A model generated the notes under the pieces. The model had not been told where the DNA came from. It made no database searches and saw only the letters and a list, made by a program, of their open reading frames with translations. Made by a program: the position numbers and the translations under genes. A stretch of 64,000 nucleotides of DNA, from the NCBI RefSeq assembly GCF_037975245.1, contig NC_092571.1, forward strand, positions 2,334,501 to 2,398,500. Direction: 5' to 3'. This document shows, in pieces, positions 13,512 through 23,729 of this stretch (its first letter is position 1; each line of letters opens with the position of its first letter). This DNA is from Apostichopus japonicus. Lineage: Eukaryota; Echinodermata; Holothuroidea; Aspidochirotida; Stichopodidae.

Positions 13512-14494
13512 TTACCACGGCCTCCAACATGATTGGTCATCTTCCATGGCAACGACCTCTTGTGCACATTTGACCTTGCTGACCTTCATTGGAAAAGTGG
13601 CGTGGCTTTGATGGTGTGAGGTCTGAATTGGTGATCTGAGAGTCACAAAGGATTGTATCGGAAGATTCATCGAGTTCGTGGATGGAGATAGAGTGGTTGG
13701 ACTCATCTTTGGGACCTCGCTGATAGGAAGGACATTTCTGGATGGAATATTGGCAGTTGTTGTAGCCGTCATGCAACCACTGATGCTTTGGTACGTGATA
13801 CTGGATGGTAGCTGGGCAAGCGATGCAGTCGCTGTGCCGACAGGACTGGATAAGTTTTGTGACGCAGTTGGGGCTGCAGCTGCTGATGAGGGGGACAGCA
13901 CTGGTGCATGCTGGGAATAAACAGGAATGAAGTGGCTTGGTACTTGGCCATTTGGAAATGCTTGAGGCGGAATGACTAGAGCGATCTCGCCGCCAGAAAT
14001 ACCCGTAGGGATGCCTACTTGGATGCCAGAGACGAACCTGGCCACACCCTGTGGTGACTGCTGAGGTGCAGTTACAACTGTAGCTTCGTTCTTCACGTGC
14101 ACAGGTGTCGCACTGGACACTGCAATTGCTGTTGTCTGTGGTTGTGCAGTCACAGTGATGGGTAGAGTCTGGACGGTGGTGCTGCCGTTCCCTGTGTGTG
14201 GTGCAACTTGTATCTGCAACGGTTGTGGAATGTGTGCAGTGATGGCCGCTGGTGCCACGGCAGGACTGGGTGTGTGGACGACCGAGTGTCCATTGGAGAG
14301 CGTCTGGGTGGGCTGCTGTTGTGGTTGTTTCTGGCTTGGTACAGTACACGTCTGGGCCAGGTGGTTTAGGAGCTGTACCCTTAGATCCACCAGTTTGGAA
14401 TCAAGAGGTGATAGGAACCTGGACACTTCGCCAATGCATTCTGAGTAACCCATTCTGTATCTGGTTGCATTGACCTCTCCAGAGTCCAGAGATG
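13512..14494 (-). CDS. HES1-like: HES gene A, coding exon 4 (Orange domain, tail, WRPW)
   Basis: The acceptor is ttcttacag|CATCT, completing the split Ala codon. It encodes the Orange helices ([17 protein letters not shown], then [13 protein letters not shown]), the long Q/T/S/P-rich tail, and WRPW followed immediately by TAA at 13514-13512. The open frame extends upstream into the intron with no conserved content, so that extension is not coding. Confidence 0.93.
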
Positions 14495-17400
14495 CTGTAA
14501 GAACAAGATAGGAAAAAAATTGAGATCCATAACCAGAATCAAGGGCAGCAAATAATATTAGGCAAACAAAAACTAAATGACAAAACACATGAATGAGAAA
14601 AAACAATGCTGATGAATTTGATGATGAATTATGAAGTAAAGTAAGGTGATGTACAGTAACTCCGATTTGAAAAGTTTCCGATTTGAAACCATCTCCTATA
14701 TAACAAGCCTCCGCTAGAAATGAGAGAAGACCATGAAGAAACTTTGAAACTGCTGCATGCACGTATCGTTTTTTCTTGCGAATTCCCATGCACTTTAACT
14801 GACAGCACCCATCAAACAGATTTACTTTCCATCGTATCAACAACAACCTCCTTTCCATTCGATCTCTTTTAATGGACAACTCCCATAAAGAGAGTACAAA
14901 ATCATTCAACCCATCTCCAGGTATTTCAAAGATGCACCCAGGAGAAACAAAGCAAAAATCCTCAGTTCTGGCGCCAATTCAAATAACTTACCGACAATGT
15001 GATGCCTCTGTAAGTTCTTCAGGTATTTCACTGTCATTTCGAGAATATCTGCCTTTTCCAACTTTGAGTGGCGGGAAGTCTATAAAAGAACAAAGAATAA
15101 TCAACATTTAGTATAACAATCACTTTTACACGTTCAGTTGTCGGAAAATCAGACGTTGAAAATATCATGGAGGTTTTAGGTGGGGTCAATCCCTAAAACA
15201 AGCCCAGAGGGGCTAGAAACTTTCTTTGCATTATCTCTCTCTTCTCCCCGCTTGGTTGTTTAAGTTACACCACGACTAAACATCAATCGATTTGGGATCC
15301 ACCAATGCAGCCCCCCAAACAAACAAGGCTCCATATCTCGGGATTTAGTCTCGAGCGAGCAAACCAATCTTAAATTTACCGCCAGACGGTAAGGCTATTC
15401 ATCGGCCGCTTGTTGATTGGAGTTTAAACACTAGGTGTCTTTATACATTGGGTCATTTTACGACTGACCACATCGTATCGACCGATCGCATTCTCCCTCC
15501 CATCTAAAGTAAAGCCTTTGCTCTCAGAATCGGATTAGCAGAGTAAGAGACACAGACGGATGAACACAAATAAGCGATAGCAAATAAGAGATTGCGTGTG
15601 GCCAGCGAAAATTGGGCGCGAAATTTCAGATTTTATTAACCGATCACCCTCCCATTTCGAGTGTCGGTTGGCTTCATTGTAAGAGAACAAAGGGAAATCT
15701 AGGGTAGGATACGTTACAGGTTCTGATAAACAGGTGAACCAATTGCTCGGGGTTTTGATGAACAGGTGAATTGCAAATTTAAATTTACCACAAAATCCAA
15801 AAGCAGTCAACGTCCCTCCCCTCTTCAATTACGATAAGTTGAGATGATTTTAAGCGTTACAACTGATCATTTTTCCAACACAATAATTAATCAAGGGGGT
15901 GATATTGTTAGAAGATGTTTGCACCGTTTACTTTTGTTTAGAAATAGTGAAATGTAACTGGGTCGCCTTACTTCGTTGACAAACAAGTCAGGGTCAATAA
16001 ACAAAACCCCTCAACGAGAACTGAGCTTCGATTTGTAAATAAATCAATAAGCCAACTTAAGTTTCAATTTTGCCAAAACTATCGTTGGCCAAAATGAAAG
16101 CACGAAAACAATTATATATACACAAGTTAAGGCCTACTACTGCTTCATTCCTACCCCTTGGCGACCATCCAAAACCAAGGAGATTGTTATCACAGAACAA
16201 AGCTTAGCCCTACTTGCTCCCCAAAGATATGCATATTAATATTTCAAATTTGAAACCATTCCGACAGAGATAATATGACACGCGGGCGGGTGGATCGCGA
16301 CGCGTGTGGTAACCGTTGTTGTTAGCCCTAGTAACGAACTGGCTTGTATAACTCTATTGAATGTTTCGATCAGACAAAAACATAGCTGCCGTTTTCTCAC
16401 GGGTTTAGAGTTTCATGTTTGGCAATGGGGTTCGTTGAGTGATTGAGAACGAACGTGCGATTTTACCTCAATTTAAAGTGAAGACTGTTTTCATTGGCCA
16501 ATAACAGATGACAATTTTTTCACAAATCTTAAGTCAGTTGGAGAAAAGTTATTGCATGCGTGCGCGCGCGCCACTAAAAATTTATGAGTTAAGAATGCAA
16601 TCAGGTTTTCGGATCTTAACTTAGTCTTTGAGTGGCAGGCGTCCCAGTGTGTATTTAAACACGACTAGAGGAATGGGCAAAGGGGAGAAACTTTATTCTC
16701 TTTATGTTCGTGGCGGGATTTTTGGCGGCTAATTTGAGACACTGTAGATATACGTTGATGAGTTTTCAGGTAGAATTACGCGCGGCGGGTAAGGGATGCG
16801 AAAAAGTGAGAGGGGATGGGATGGATGGGAACAGTAAGGTAGAAAAGCATTGTACCGTTTTAAATTAATTATGAACATTTTACATTCTATAAGAAAGTAT
16901 GACTATATGAATGTATCAAAAATTAACAAAAATAAAATGTGAAGCTAGTGTAAATGGATTTGAAACAAATTTCCAATTCAAGTGACAAAAAGATGATTCC
17001 ATTTTGGTTTAGCGATGTACACAATTTCATGGTATGAACTGTAATACTTACATCTTTGTTTGTGGCTTCCAAAATCAGTGTCTTTAACTGGGTGAGGCTA
17101 TCGTTGATTCGAGCTCTCCTCCGCTTTTCCATTAGCGGTTTCGAGGACTAAAGGAATACAATGAGAAATACAAAAGTTGTTAATTACAAAATCGTTTCAC
17201 TCTCCTGGTAAAATGTAATTTAAATTCGCGATTAAAACCACTCCCTCTTTTTGACCCCCCCCCCTCCCTTTCCTCTCTCGACTGCATTCGTGCCACAAAT
17301 GTTTGAAGCTTTCCTCACATTTTTCTCGTATTTTGAAACCAGCAAATTACCAGTCAGTATATTCTATTTTTATCGATTACGTAATGGATACACAAGCCCA

Positions 17401-18391
17401 TCAAGATTTCATCATTGCCCCAAAGATAAAATATATTTCAAATTATGGAAAATCAAACTAGATGCGACATTAAACAATACAAGACAATAACCCACAATAT
17501 TTTAAATAAAAAACGCATAAGGTAACGAACATAGGGTTAATAAATGCCCGCGATATCTAGTGTAACTATATTAAAGAAGAAACTACAAAATGTAAAAACA
17601 TTTATTTAGAGAATTTACGGTTGCCACCTTCCCTTGTTTTTAGTAGGAGGGGGGGGGGGGTTGGGGAGGGTCTGAAATAGATCATTGATAACCATATTCA
17701 GCCTACACTGCATATGTTAGCAAGACTTCTAAAATGTTTTGTCAGTAAAACAATACAACACGAAAGATTCAGATTAAGATTCACGAAGTCAGGGGTAAAT
17801 TAGTTTCGATTAAAACTTTTTATCCCCCCACTGCAAGTATTCAATGGGTATCTTACAAATGAGCATATACAGCACAAGTGAAATGGTTGATTGAGGGGGG
17901 GGGGGGGATTGGGTGACAAATTCATAAACATTATAAGATAATAGTTTTTGGTAATGGTAAGTTTTCACTTGATCAAAATAAAAAGTACTTGTTGCATTTA
18001 TATGTAAATAAATTAAGTACAAAAATTATGATGTTCCATTAAAACTCAAGAAGTACTAATGGCCAAATGTAAATAAGTCACACAATGGAATTTTAATTTC
18101 GTGACAACTATTAATTACAACACAACTGGAAAATTATAAGAAATTCATTATTTTTCATTTTCATTTGTCAGTAATATATTGTAATTATATGTTCGGACAA
18201 AATACATTCAAAAAATATAAATATGTCACACCAAAAAAAATAATCGCCAATCATAATAATTGCAAATGAGAATTTCAATTCCTTACCTTTCGTCCTTCCA
18301 TCATTGCTTTTGGTTTGATCGAAGAATCCGCAGCAATTTTACCCGTAAATTCCTCCGACGTTGGCATAGTTTTACACATTAGTAAAGGCAT
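13512..18391 (-). CDS. HES1-like: HES gene A: Hairy/E(spl) bHLH-Orange transcriptional repressor, four coding exons
   Basis: Nuclear bHLH repressor of the Hairy/E(spl) family, normally a Notch effector that recruits Groucho/TLE. Coding exons on the minus strand: 18391-18287, 17147-17052, 15079-14992 and 14494-13512, all with GT-AG borders and phases 0, 0, 1; 423 aa. The basic region has the HES signature [17 protein letters not shown] with the family proline (about residues 35-51). Helix 2 carries [19 protein letters not shown] (about 69-87). The Orange domain starts at RYRMGYSEC (about 108-148). A Q/T/S/P/A-rich tail follows, with a VKNE sumoylation-like motif (230-233), a GGEIALVIP...FIPVY motif (264-289) and terminal WRPW (420-423). 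An in-frame TAA lies upstream of the first ATG at 18391. In-frame ATGs at 18379 and 18367 (419 and 415 aa) are alternatives, and the last has the better context (A at -3). It is longer than vertebrate HES1 (about 280 aa) because of the tail. Orthology to HES1 rather than HES4 or a clade-specific HES is inference. Confidence 0.93.
14495..14991 (-). other. Intron 3 of HES gene A
   Basis: A 497-bp intron. Near 14650-14720 it carries ACAGTAACTCCGATTTG and a second TCCGATTTG, reminiscent of pogo/Tc1-type transposon ends, but no partner end was found. The open frame through it is not conserved-looking. Confidence 0.75.
14992..15079 (-). CDS. HES1-like: HES gene A, coding exon 3 (loop, helix 2)
   Basis: This 88-nt exon encodes [20 protein letters not shown] and then KNLQRHHIV. 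The acceptor is ttttatag|ACT and the donor GTCG|gtaagt, leaving one base of a split Ala codon (phase 1). The length and both phases match exon 3 of the second HES gene in this window. Confidence 0.94.
15080..17051 (-). other. Intron 2 of HES gene A with a CpG-dense segment
   Basis: No coding sequence inside. About 16270-16830 is clearly richer in CpG than its surroundings. It holds a purine-pyrimidine alternating stretch (16553-16571), an ATTGGCCAAT palindrome, a CGTGAGAA RBPJ-type core on the minus strand near 16397, and TTTTTGGCGG/GGCGGG motifs resembling E2F sites near 16710-16730. A candidate intronic enhancer or internal promoter. Confidence 0.4.
17052..17147 (-). CDS. HES1-like: HES gene A, coding exon 2 (basic region, helix 1)
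   Basis: This 96-nt exon encodes 32 residues from [18 protein letters not shown] to LEATNKD. The acceptor is tcctttag|TCC and the donor GAT|gtaagt. It keeps the basic-region Pro and the [12 protein letters not shown]-contact residues typical of HES proteins that bind N-box/class C sites. Confidence 0.94.
17148..18286 (-). other. Intron 1 of HES gene A
   Basis: A 1,139-bp intron between exons 1 and 2. Very AT-rich, with a C run at 17255-17264 and G runs at 17649-17660 and 17895-17907. No coding signal was seen on either strand. Confidence 0.8.
18287..18391 (-). CDS. HES1-like: HES gene A, coding exon 1 (N-terminus up to the basic region)
   Basis: Encodes the poorly conserved N-terminus ending MMEGRK. 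The donor is AAAG|gtaagg at 18287/18286, phase 0. Joining to the next exon restores [14 protein letters not shown], the invariant HES arrangement, which confirms the junction. Three in-frame ATGs (18391, 18379, 18367) are possible starts. Confidence 0.88.
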
Positions 18392-18670
18392 GTGAACCGA
18401 CAAAAAATTAACTTGTTCGCTTTGAAAAATGTTTTTTTCTTTTCCGAAGAAAAATTAAATAACCTGTTTTAAATCAAACTGAGGTAAAAAAAGAAAACAG
18501 GTAGGCAAAAAATATCGCAACAGGTCTTTAACTGAGAAGCTATCTATAATACGTGTAAGGCAGAGAGGCCCGTGATTGGCGCGTGCGATACCAACAAGTG
18601 TAACCAGTGGAACTGACAGTTGTAGGTAGAGAGTAACTTACGATGCCTAACTTCTTGGCCTCTCAGTAGG

Positions 18671-18679
18671 GTTATTAAA
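18671..18679 (-). promoter_or_regulatory. Candidate TATA-like element of HES gene A (TTTAATAAC)
   Basis: An AT-rich element just downstream of the paired RBPJ sites, at the position where Hes1 has its TATA box. Transcription would then start near 18645, giving a UTR of about 0.25 kb. The same 9-mer occurs upstream of gene B (58762-58754), but further from its paired site. Not a canonical TATA box. Confidence 0.35.
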
Positions 18680-18701
18680 ATGGCCTTCCGCATGCGAATC
18701 A

Positions 18702-18735
18702 CTCGTGTGAACGGCCATGAAGTACCTTTCCCACA
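18702..18735 (-). promoter_or_regulatory. Su(H)/RBPJ paired site (SPS) of HES gene A
   Basis: On the minus strand TGTGGGAA is followed by 16 bases and then TTCACACG, a head-to-head pair of YGTGDGAA sites. This is the Notch dimer-binding arrangement of vertebrate Hes1, which from memory has the same two half-sites and the same 16-bp spacer. It lies about 0.31 kb upstream of the gene A start. About 22 bp downstream is an AT-rich TTTAATAAC (18679-18671) at the place of a TATA element. Confidence 0.85.
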
Positions 18736-18873
18736 CTCGATTCTTTTAACCGACTCTTGGCTTTTTTTTTTTTTACCAACGCCACACAATGACACAACAG
18801 CATCGGAATGTACTTCTTACGATAGAAGCTTTTATTCTTCATCGGGGAAAAGTAGCGCATAACTTCGCACTAG

Positions 18874-18880
18874 TTCCCAC
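18874..18880 (-). promoter_or_regulatory. Single RBPJ/Su(H) core site (GTGGGAA) upstream of gene A
   Basis: The plus strand reads TTCCCAC, which is GTGGGAA on the minus strand, about 140 bp upstream of the paired site. Single cores occur by chance, so weight comes only from its position in the promoter. Confidence 0.4.
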
Positions 18881-18920
18881 AACGTTAACAATCAATAGGG
18901 TTTCTGTCAACTTTGCGATG

Positions 18921-19111
18921 CGCCCCGCCCATTGATAACTACGCACGCGTTGATTGGTCTTTGAGGAGTGGTGTCGTAAGACTAGGTAACTTTTGATTGG
19001 TCCGTGACTCGAGAGCCGCTCGCTAATCCTGCACACCTTATTGTTGCCGCGTACAACGTTGGGGGTTGGTGTCATCAGTCGGTGGTTTTAATTGGCTGTT
19101 TCCACGTGCCG
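18921..19111 (-). promoter_or_regulatory. HES gene A upstream promoter cluster: GC box, CCAAT boxes, CACGTG E-box
   Basis: Minus-strand CCAAT at 18957-18953, 19000-18996 and 19095-19091. A GGGCGGGGC Sp1-type box lies at 18930-18922. CCACGTGCCG lies at 19102-19111, and an identical 10-mer sits at 59188-59197 upstream of gene B. CACGTG is a class B E-box that HES/Hey proteins can bind, so autoregulation is possible but only inferred. Confidence 0.5.
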
Positions 19112-19166
19112 AGATTGCTCCCAATGATTAAACTCCGCCCATCTATTTTCGATGAACTCAAAACTT

Positions 19167-19260
19167 ATTTATAGTCGGGGGTTCAGAATAGTCGTGTAAC
19201 CAACGACAACCATTGGTTGTGGTATCGAGCTGAAGCCTGCGCTGTAAGTGCCGTGGGAAA
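19167..19260 (-). promoter_or_regulatory. Possible distal promoter of HES gene A (TATAAATA, CCAAT, RBPJ core)
   Basis: The minus strand carries TATAAATAA at 19175-19167. Above it lie CCAATGG near 19210-19216 and an RBPJ core (CGTGGGAAA on the plus strand, 19252-19260). It would start transcripts about 0.5 kb upstream of the paired-site promoter. No downstream exon can be assigned to it, so it may be an alternative start or chance. Confidence 0.3.
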
Positions 19261-20454
19261 GTAAACAAAAACCGATATTCCAACTGTGTTTTAACAGTTA
19301 CGCCGTGGTACTTTATTTTTCTTTTTATGAAGTGTAGTGGGTGAAGGGTAAATAAAACAGAATCTGACTATCTCAAATGTGGATTCCTATACAGGGCATA
19401 AAAATACGTAAATTATGTTTATACAAAATGCGACGTTTTATAGTATTATTAGAAGTATTTCTGCAATTATACTTCTTGTACGTCTTTTAAATATATATAC
19501 TGGCTTCAAACAAGGGCCTTATTTTGTGACGATGAACTCGAACATTGTTTAGTGTTAGCGAGAGGCGAGAGTTTGGGGGGGGGGGGGGCAGAGGATGGGG
19601 TATAGTGTAGTGGACATTTTCTTTTTTCTTTCAAAGATGGGAATGGGATATTTCCGGGAGGAAAAGGGCAAATTGTGAGGACAGAAGTGGGAGTGGATTA
19701 GGGGTGCGGGCGGGCGGGGGGGGGGGGGTAGGTTGATGGCCAATGCCGTCAGACTGTTAAGTGGCTCGGCCAACAGAAAGAGTCAACACTAAGGAGGGAG
19801 TCAAGATTGGGCTGACCTTTGACACTGGCAGAAAGTTAGGATGGTTCCAAGATAGGTACACGCTCTTAATCCAGATCACATTTTCTTTGCAGAAAAGGTG
19901 AAAAATTGAATAAACCCGATCATTCGAGGCACTTTATTTCTAGTACTTTGATATGTTGTCAATTTATGGTAAAACCACGAAAAAAATATCAGAGCGAGTG
20001 GTGGATTTATTTTCAAACTTCTCTTCGAAATAAAAAATTAAAAAAGAGAAGGGACGTATGAAATTAATGATTGAAACGCCATTTAAATTGCAACAGTTTC
20101 TATGAATAGGCTAAAGCTGATAATTTGTAGTGTGTAAATTGGAAAACTGGAACACAACACATGAAAGAATGAATTAAACCTTCTTTTTCTCATTTCACCC
20201 CCTTTAAATTCATTGGAAATTTGCACTCTTTTCTTACTTTCATAAAAGACTACAATTTTCTATCAAGCCATTCCATGATTACGTCATGGTATACGAATCT
20301 CATACAGAAGAAGCCCTGATAATGCGAACGTTTGTATCAACTAAGATAGTTTGCAAAAAAATGAAGACTGGCTTAATTGGGTCAAGAATAATTATCAATC
20401 TGTTGAGATCGACCATCAATTGAAACTTCATTGATAGTAGAATACATTTTATTA
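19261..20454. other. Non-coding stretch upstream of HES gene A
   Basis: No gene seen. G runs at 19575-19588 and 19716-19728. Distal regulatory elements of gene A could lie here, but none is identifiable. Confidence 0.65.
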
Positions 20455-20467
20455 ATATATATATAGG

Positions 20468-20517
<50 letters not shown>

Positions 20518-20554
20518 CATATATATATATATACATATATATATATATGTATAT

Positions 20555-20586
<32 letters not shown>

Positions 20587-20627
20587 TATATATATATATA
20601 TAGGCCTATATATATATATGTATATAC

Positions 20628-20688
<61 letters not shown>

Positions 20689-20703
20689 ATATATATATAT
20701 ATA
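20455..20703. repeat. Complex TA repeat made of two tandem copies of a larger unit
   Basis: Each copy begins with TATAGGCCTATATA (TAGGCCTA at 20464 and 20601, 137 bp apart). It continues through the same order of interruptions: GTATATACATATA, TACATATA, TGTATATGTATA, TATTATATA. A unit-level duplication rather than simple slippage. Confidence 0.9.
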
Positions 20704-21371
20704 GTCAATGAAGCTTTCTAATACGTCACGTCTATCAACAGATAGAAGAAGAAGAGTACACAAAACTGGGACAATGCCGTCCTATTGTATAACTATTACA
20801 CAGACACGTGGGTAAAAATTAATAATTTACCAACAAAACAAAGGGAAAACAGAAAGAAAGAAGAATTCGTTCTTGGGATATCTAGCCTTGATAATAAACT
20901 CATTGCGTTTGATGATATAATTCATTCTTCTTCTTCTTTTTTTAGTTTGGTATTTCAATATTTTCGAACTATAATAAGTACATAAGCTCTTTATATATTG
21001 AGACATGTTGGTACAGGTGCGTTCAGTATTCATCAGTAGGGTGGGTGCATATAGGCTTAAAATCACGATAGGTCAATGAGCAGTGCATTGTTTTCGGTTA
21101 TTGGAACACGTGCACTGTATGTCTATATACATAATTATGAGGGTGGGTGTCTTTTGAGAAAACGTTCGATTAGATTAAATATGCTTAATACGCCCACTCC
21201 ACATACAGATACACACACACACGCACACGTAATAATTTAAACGCACAAACGACGCTACGCGTGAAGATAACGCGTAAATTTCACCCGGGCACCTTATTTT
21301 GTTGTTGCTACATTGTCGTTTTTAATAGTTAATTGTACTGTAAGTAAATTAACCCATCCATAGTCGCACAT

Positions 21372-21633
21372 AGAAGATTGAGATTTTTCGGTCATGTAGC
21401 AGGAGGACGCTCCAGCAAAGGTTGCTTTAAGAGAAGCACTGAGACATACTGCTAAACCAGTAGGAAGGCCCGTGACTGCCTTGCTTTGAAAAATAAAGTT
21501 GCAATTTAAGGACGTTAACATTAACAATTTCGAGGAAGTAACAAACCTTGCGCAAGATCGTGATACGTGGCGGAGGTTGATCACTGAGGCATGTCGGATA
21601 GACGAGACTCAACTTACTATTACTACTAAGTAA
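21372..21633 (+). pseudogene. Decayed non-LTR retrotransposon, C-terminal end of the reverse transcriptase protein
   Basis: Recognisable pieces of the conserved C-terminus of LINE-type proteins. RRLRFFGHVAGG starts at 21372. In a second frame, KPVGRP is at 21454-21471. QFKDVNINNFEEVTNLAQDR starts at 21502 and is followed by DTWRRLITEACRID, with a stop at 21631. The frame changes between 21430 and 21454, and a TGA interrupts at 21487, so it is dead. The order (FGH, GRP, AQDRDTWR) is the known order at the end of RTE/CR1-type ORF2 proteins. No catalytic domain is present upstream, as expected for a 5'-truncated copy. The exact clade is not determined. Confidence 0.68.
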
Positions 21634-23669
21634 ATTGGCAGTGAGAAAACCGGGTATACCCAATACCACGAGACGCATTATTCTTGTACTCATTTTAAGT
21701 TGACCCTATTCATAGTTGACCCATTTCTTTTCTCACCTTTTTATCATAACTAGGACAACCATCGACCGACCTTCGGGTGAGGAATGCACATATCAATGTT
21801 ATCTCGTTGTCAGCTATATAAGCCTACAACCACATTAGTGTGTTATAGATTCTCGTATTTGTAAGGGAATTTTTTTTGGGGGGGGGGGGGAGGGGAGGGG
21901 GTTGTACTTAGGAAACGTCCCTTTCTTTATCGGTTCTTTCTAGCCAATAATGGCAAAGTTACCTTTTTTTCCTAGTTGTTAATTATGACGTTGCATGGAA
22001 ACTAAGCTATGTGACTTTGCCCGCCCCGTACATGCACCCCTCTATTTAATATCAACCCTTCCCCCAATACGTCCTCGGTCCTCCCGTTGTTTGGTACGTC
22101 ACCAGGGCAAGTATCCGGACTAAACTTGTGCAAACTTTATATTTACAAAAAGCAGTTCGTTCTTCGCTCGGTGGTCAAGGTCGTATCCAAACTTTAACCA
22201 GTTTGTATTTATAAGTTATTGCAGTGTAGTGATCATCAAATTCTTTCCGTTAGAAATATTCCTCGCTTGTTGAGACACTACGGTAGCTCATGTTTGTATC
22301 TATCACAGGACAAAATAGCTAATATAATGGGACATATTCAACTTATACAACTGATATGTATGGACTTTCGAATCGGTACTTATATTATCTTTTGGAATTA
22401 GAGCCCCCCCCCCCCCCCTCTCTCCTGTCACCTTTCAGTGAACTACCAGAAACAATAAAATAAAATCTCACCCGAAATCAACGATACGCAGCTCACAGAA
22501 GCCCTTTTCATTCTCTGTCAGGTGAAAACTTTTGAAATAGAGGACGCTATGCCGTTTTACTACCTATAGTCCATCCACATTCTACAAGTCCGTTAACGCT
22601 GAAGTCAATCGACTCGAATAGCGGGATAAACTTATAACAATATTATTTAGAAACTATTCATGTATAGGAGAGGGATAATTAAAATCTTTGAAAGAACAGC
22701 TCGCATCATATAAATGAGGATCAAGTAATCATAAAAAATACTGCAAATGTTGCAAATAGATTTAGGGCATATATGAAAGTTATAAATTTCGAAAGTATAA
22801 CAGGCAGTTTCGTTGCTCCCTCGATTGACCCTCCGGAAACACACACATACAAGCGGGTACCGCTGCCCCACACCCACCCAACAAAAAACCCAGATAAATC
22901 CAGAGGTATAGGCCTAATCCACACGTTATTCCAGTTCAAGATTAAATTTAGACAATTTCACTTGATTAAATTTATATGAAATTGATTAGTGGGTAATTGC
23001 ATGACTGTAATTGGACCAAAATTAATCCAAACTTGTGCTTAAACACGTTTCGTTTGCAATCTGTTTTATTCCAGTTCTACGGATGTAGTAATAAGCTAGC
23101 CATTCGGACAGGTCGGTTGAAAGATTTTTGGCAGAATTTGTATGAATTATTATTATTTTTTTAAATAAAACACCATTGCGGTCCATTAGCATGACGAGTT
23201 ACAATACAGCCTTCTTTGACTAATGAAGTAAATAATTCAATTTTCCTTCTCATGTATACCTTCGAAATTCGGACGTGACTTCAAAACAGACACACACACA
23301 CAAACGTGGTTGGGCTTCAATATTTAATCGAATCAGTGATTTATATTGGTAATTAACATTTATTTGGTAAATAATAGTTTAGCAAAACACGTGCTGCTCT
23401 ATATAAACCTACAGTTCAAAATAAAGGTTCTCTAAATAAAATTTAAAAAAAAATCTCCTACCAAGCGGTTATTATGGGAAATCTGCTAAGTTAAACCGGA
23501 AGTGTAAAAATGAAAGAAAAAAAAAATCATTTTATAAAATCTTATTTTCCTCCTTGTAGAACAATTTTCTGTCAGGGAATTAGATTTGGGAACCCCGGGG
23601 TGGTTATGGCTGGGTAATATTGGTCATAGCAGGGCGTTTATGACTATACCAATGGAAAACTTCATACAG

Positions 23670-23672
<3 letters not shown>
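21634..23672. other. Non-coding stretch
   Basis: No gene seen. A G run at 21878-21890 and a C run at 22404-22418. Open frames are short and without pattern. Confidence 0.65.

Positions 23673-23726
<54 letters not shown>
23673..23726. repeat. TA microsatellite
   Basis: A pure TA run of about 26 units ending in ACACACG. It abuts a GC-richer block (23727-23925) that may belong to an unidentified inserted element. Confidence 0.95.

Positions 23727-23729
<3 letters not shown>

Noticed and set aside
13537-14349. 270-codon minus-strand frame and several plus-strand frames over gene A exon 4
   Set aside because: Shadows of the true HES frame, which alone carries Orange and WRPW.
14649-14720. pogo/Tc1-like terminus in gene A intron 3
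   Set aside because: Only a short resemblance (ACAGTAACTCC) and no opposite end or TA duplication found.
14495-14909. Upstream extension of the gene A exon 4 frame
   Set aside because: Crosses a good acceptor (ttcttacag). The extension lacks HES similarity, and the spliced exon 3 joins in phase.
20300-20763. Open frames rich in Tyr-Ile repeats (also near 7.0, 8.9, 23.7, 39.3, 39.6 kb)
   Set aside because: Translation of TA microsatellites, not protein-coding.
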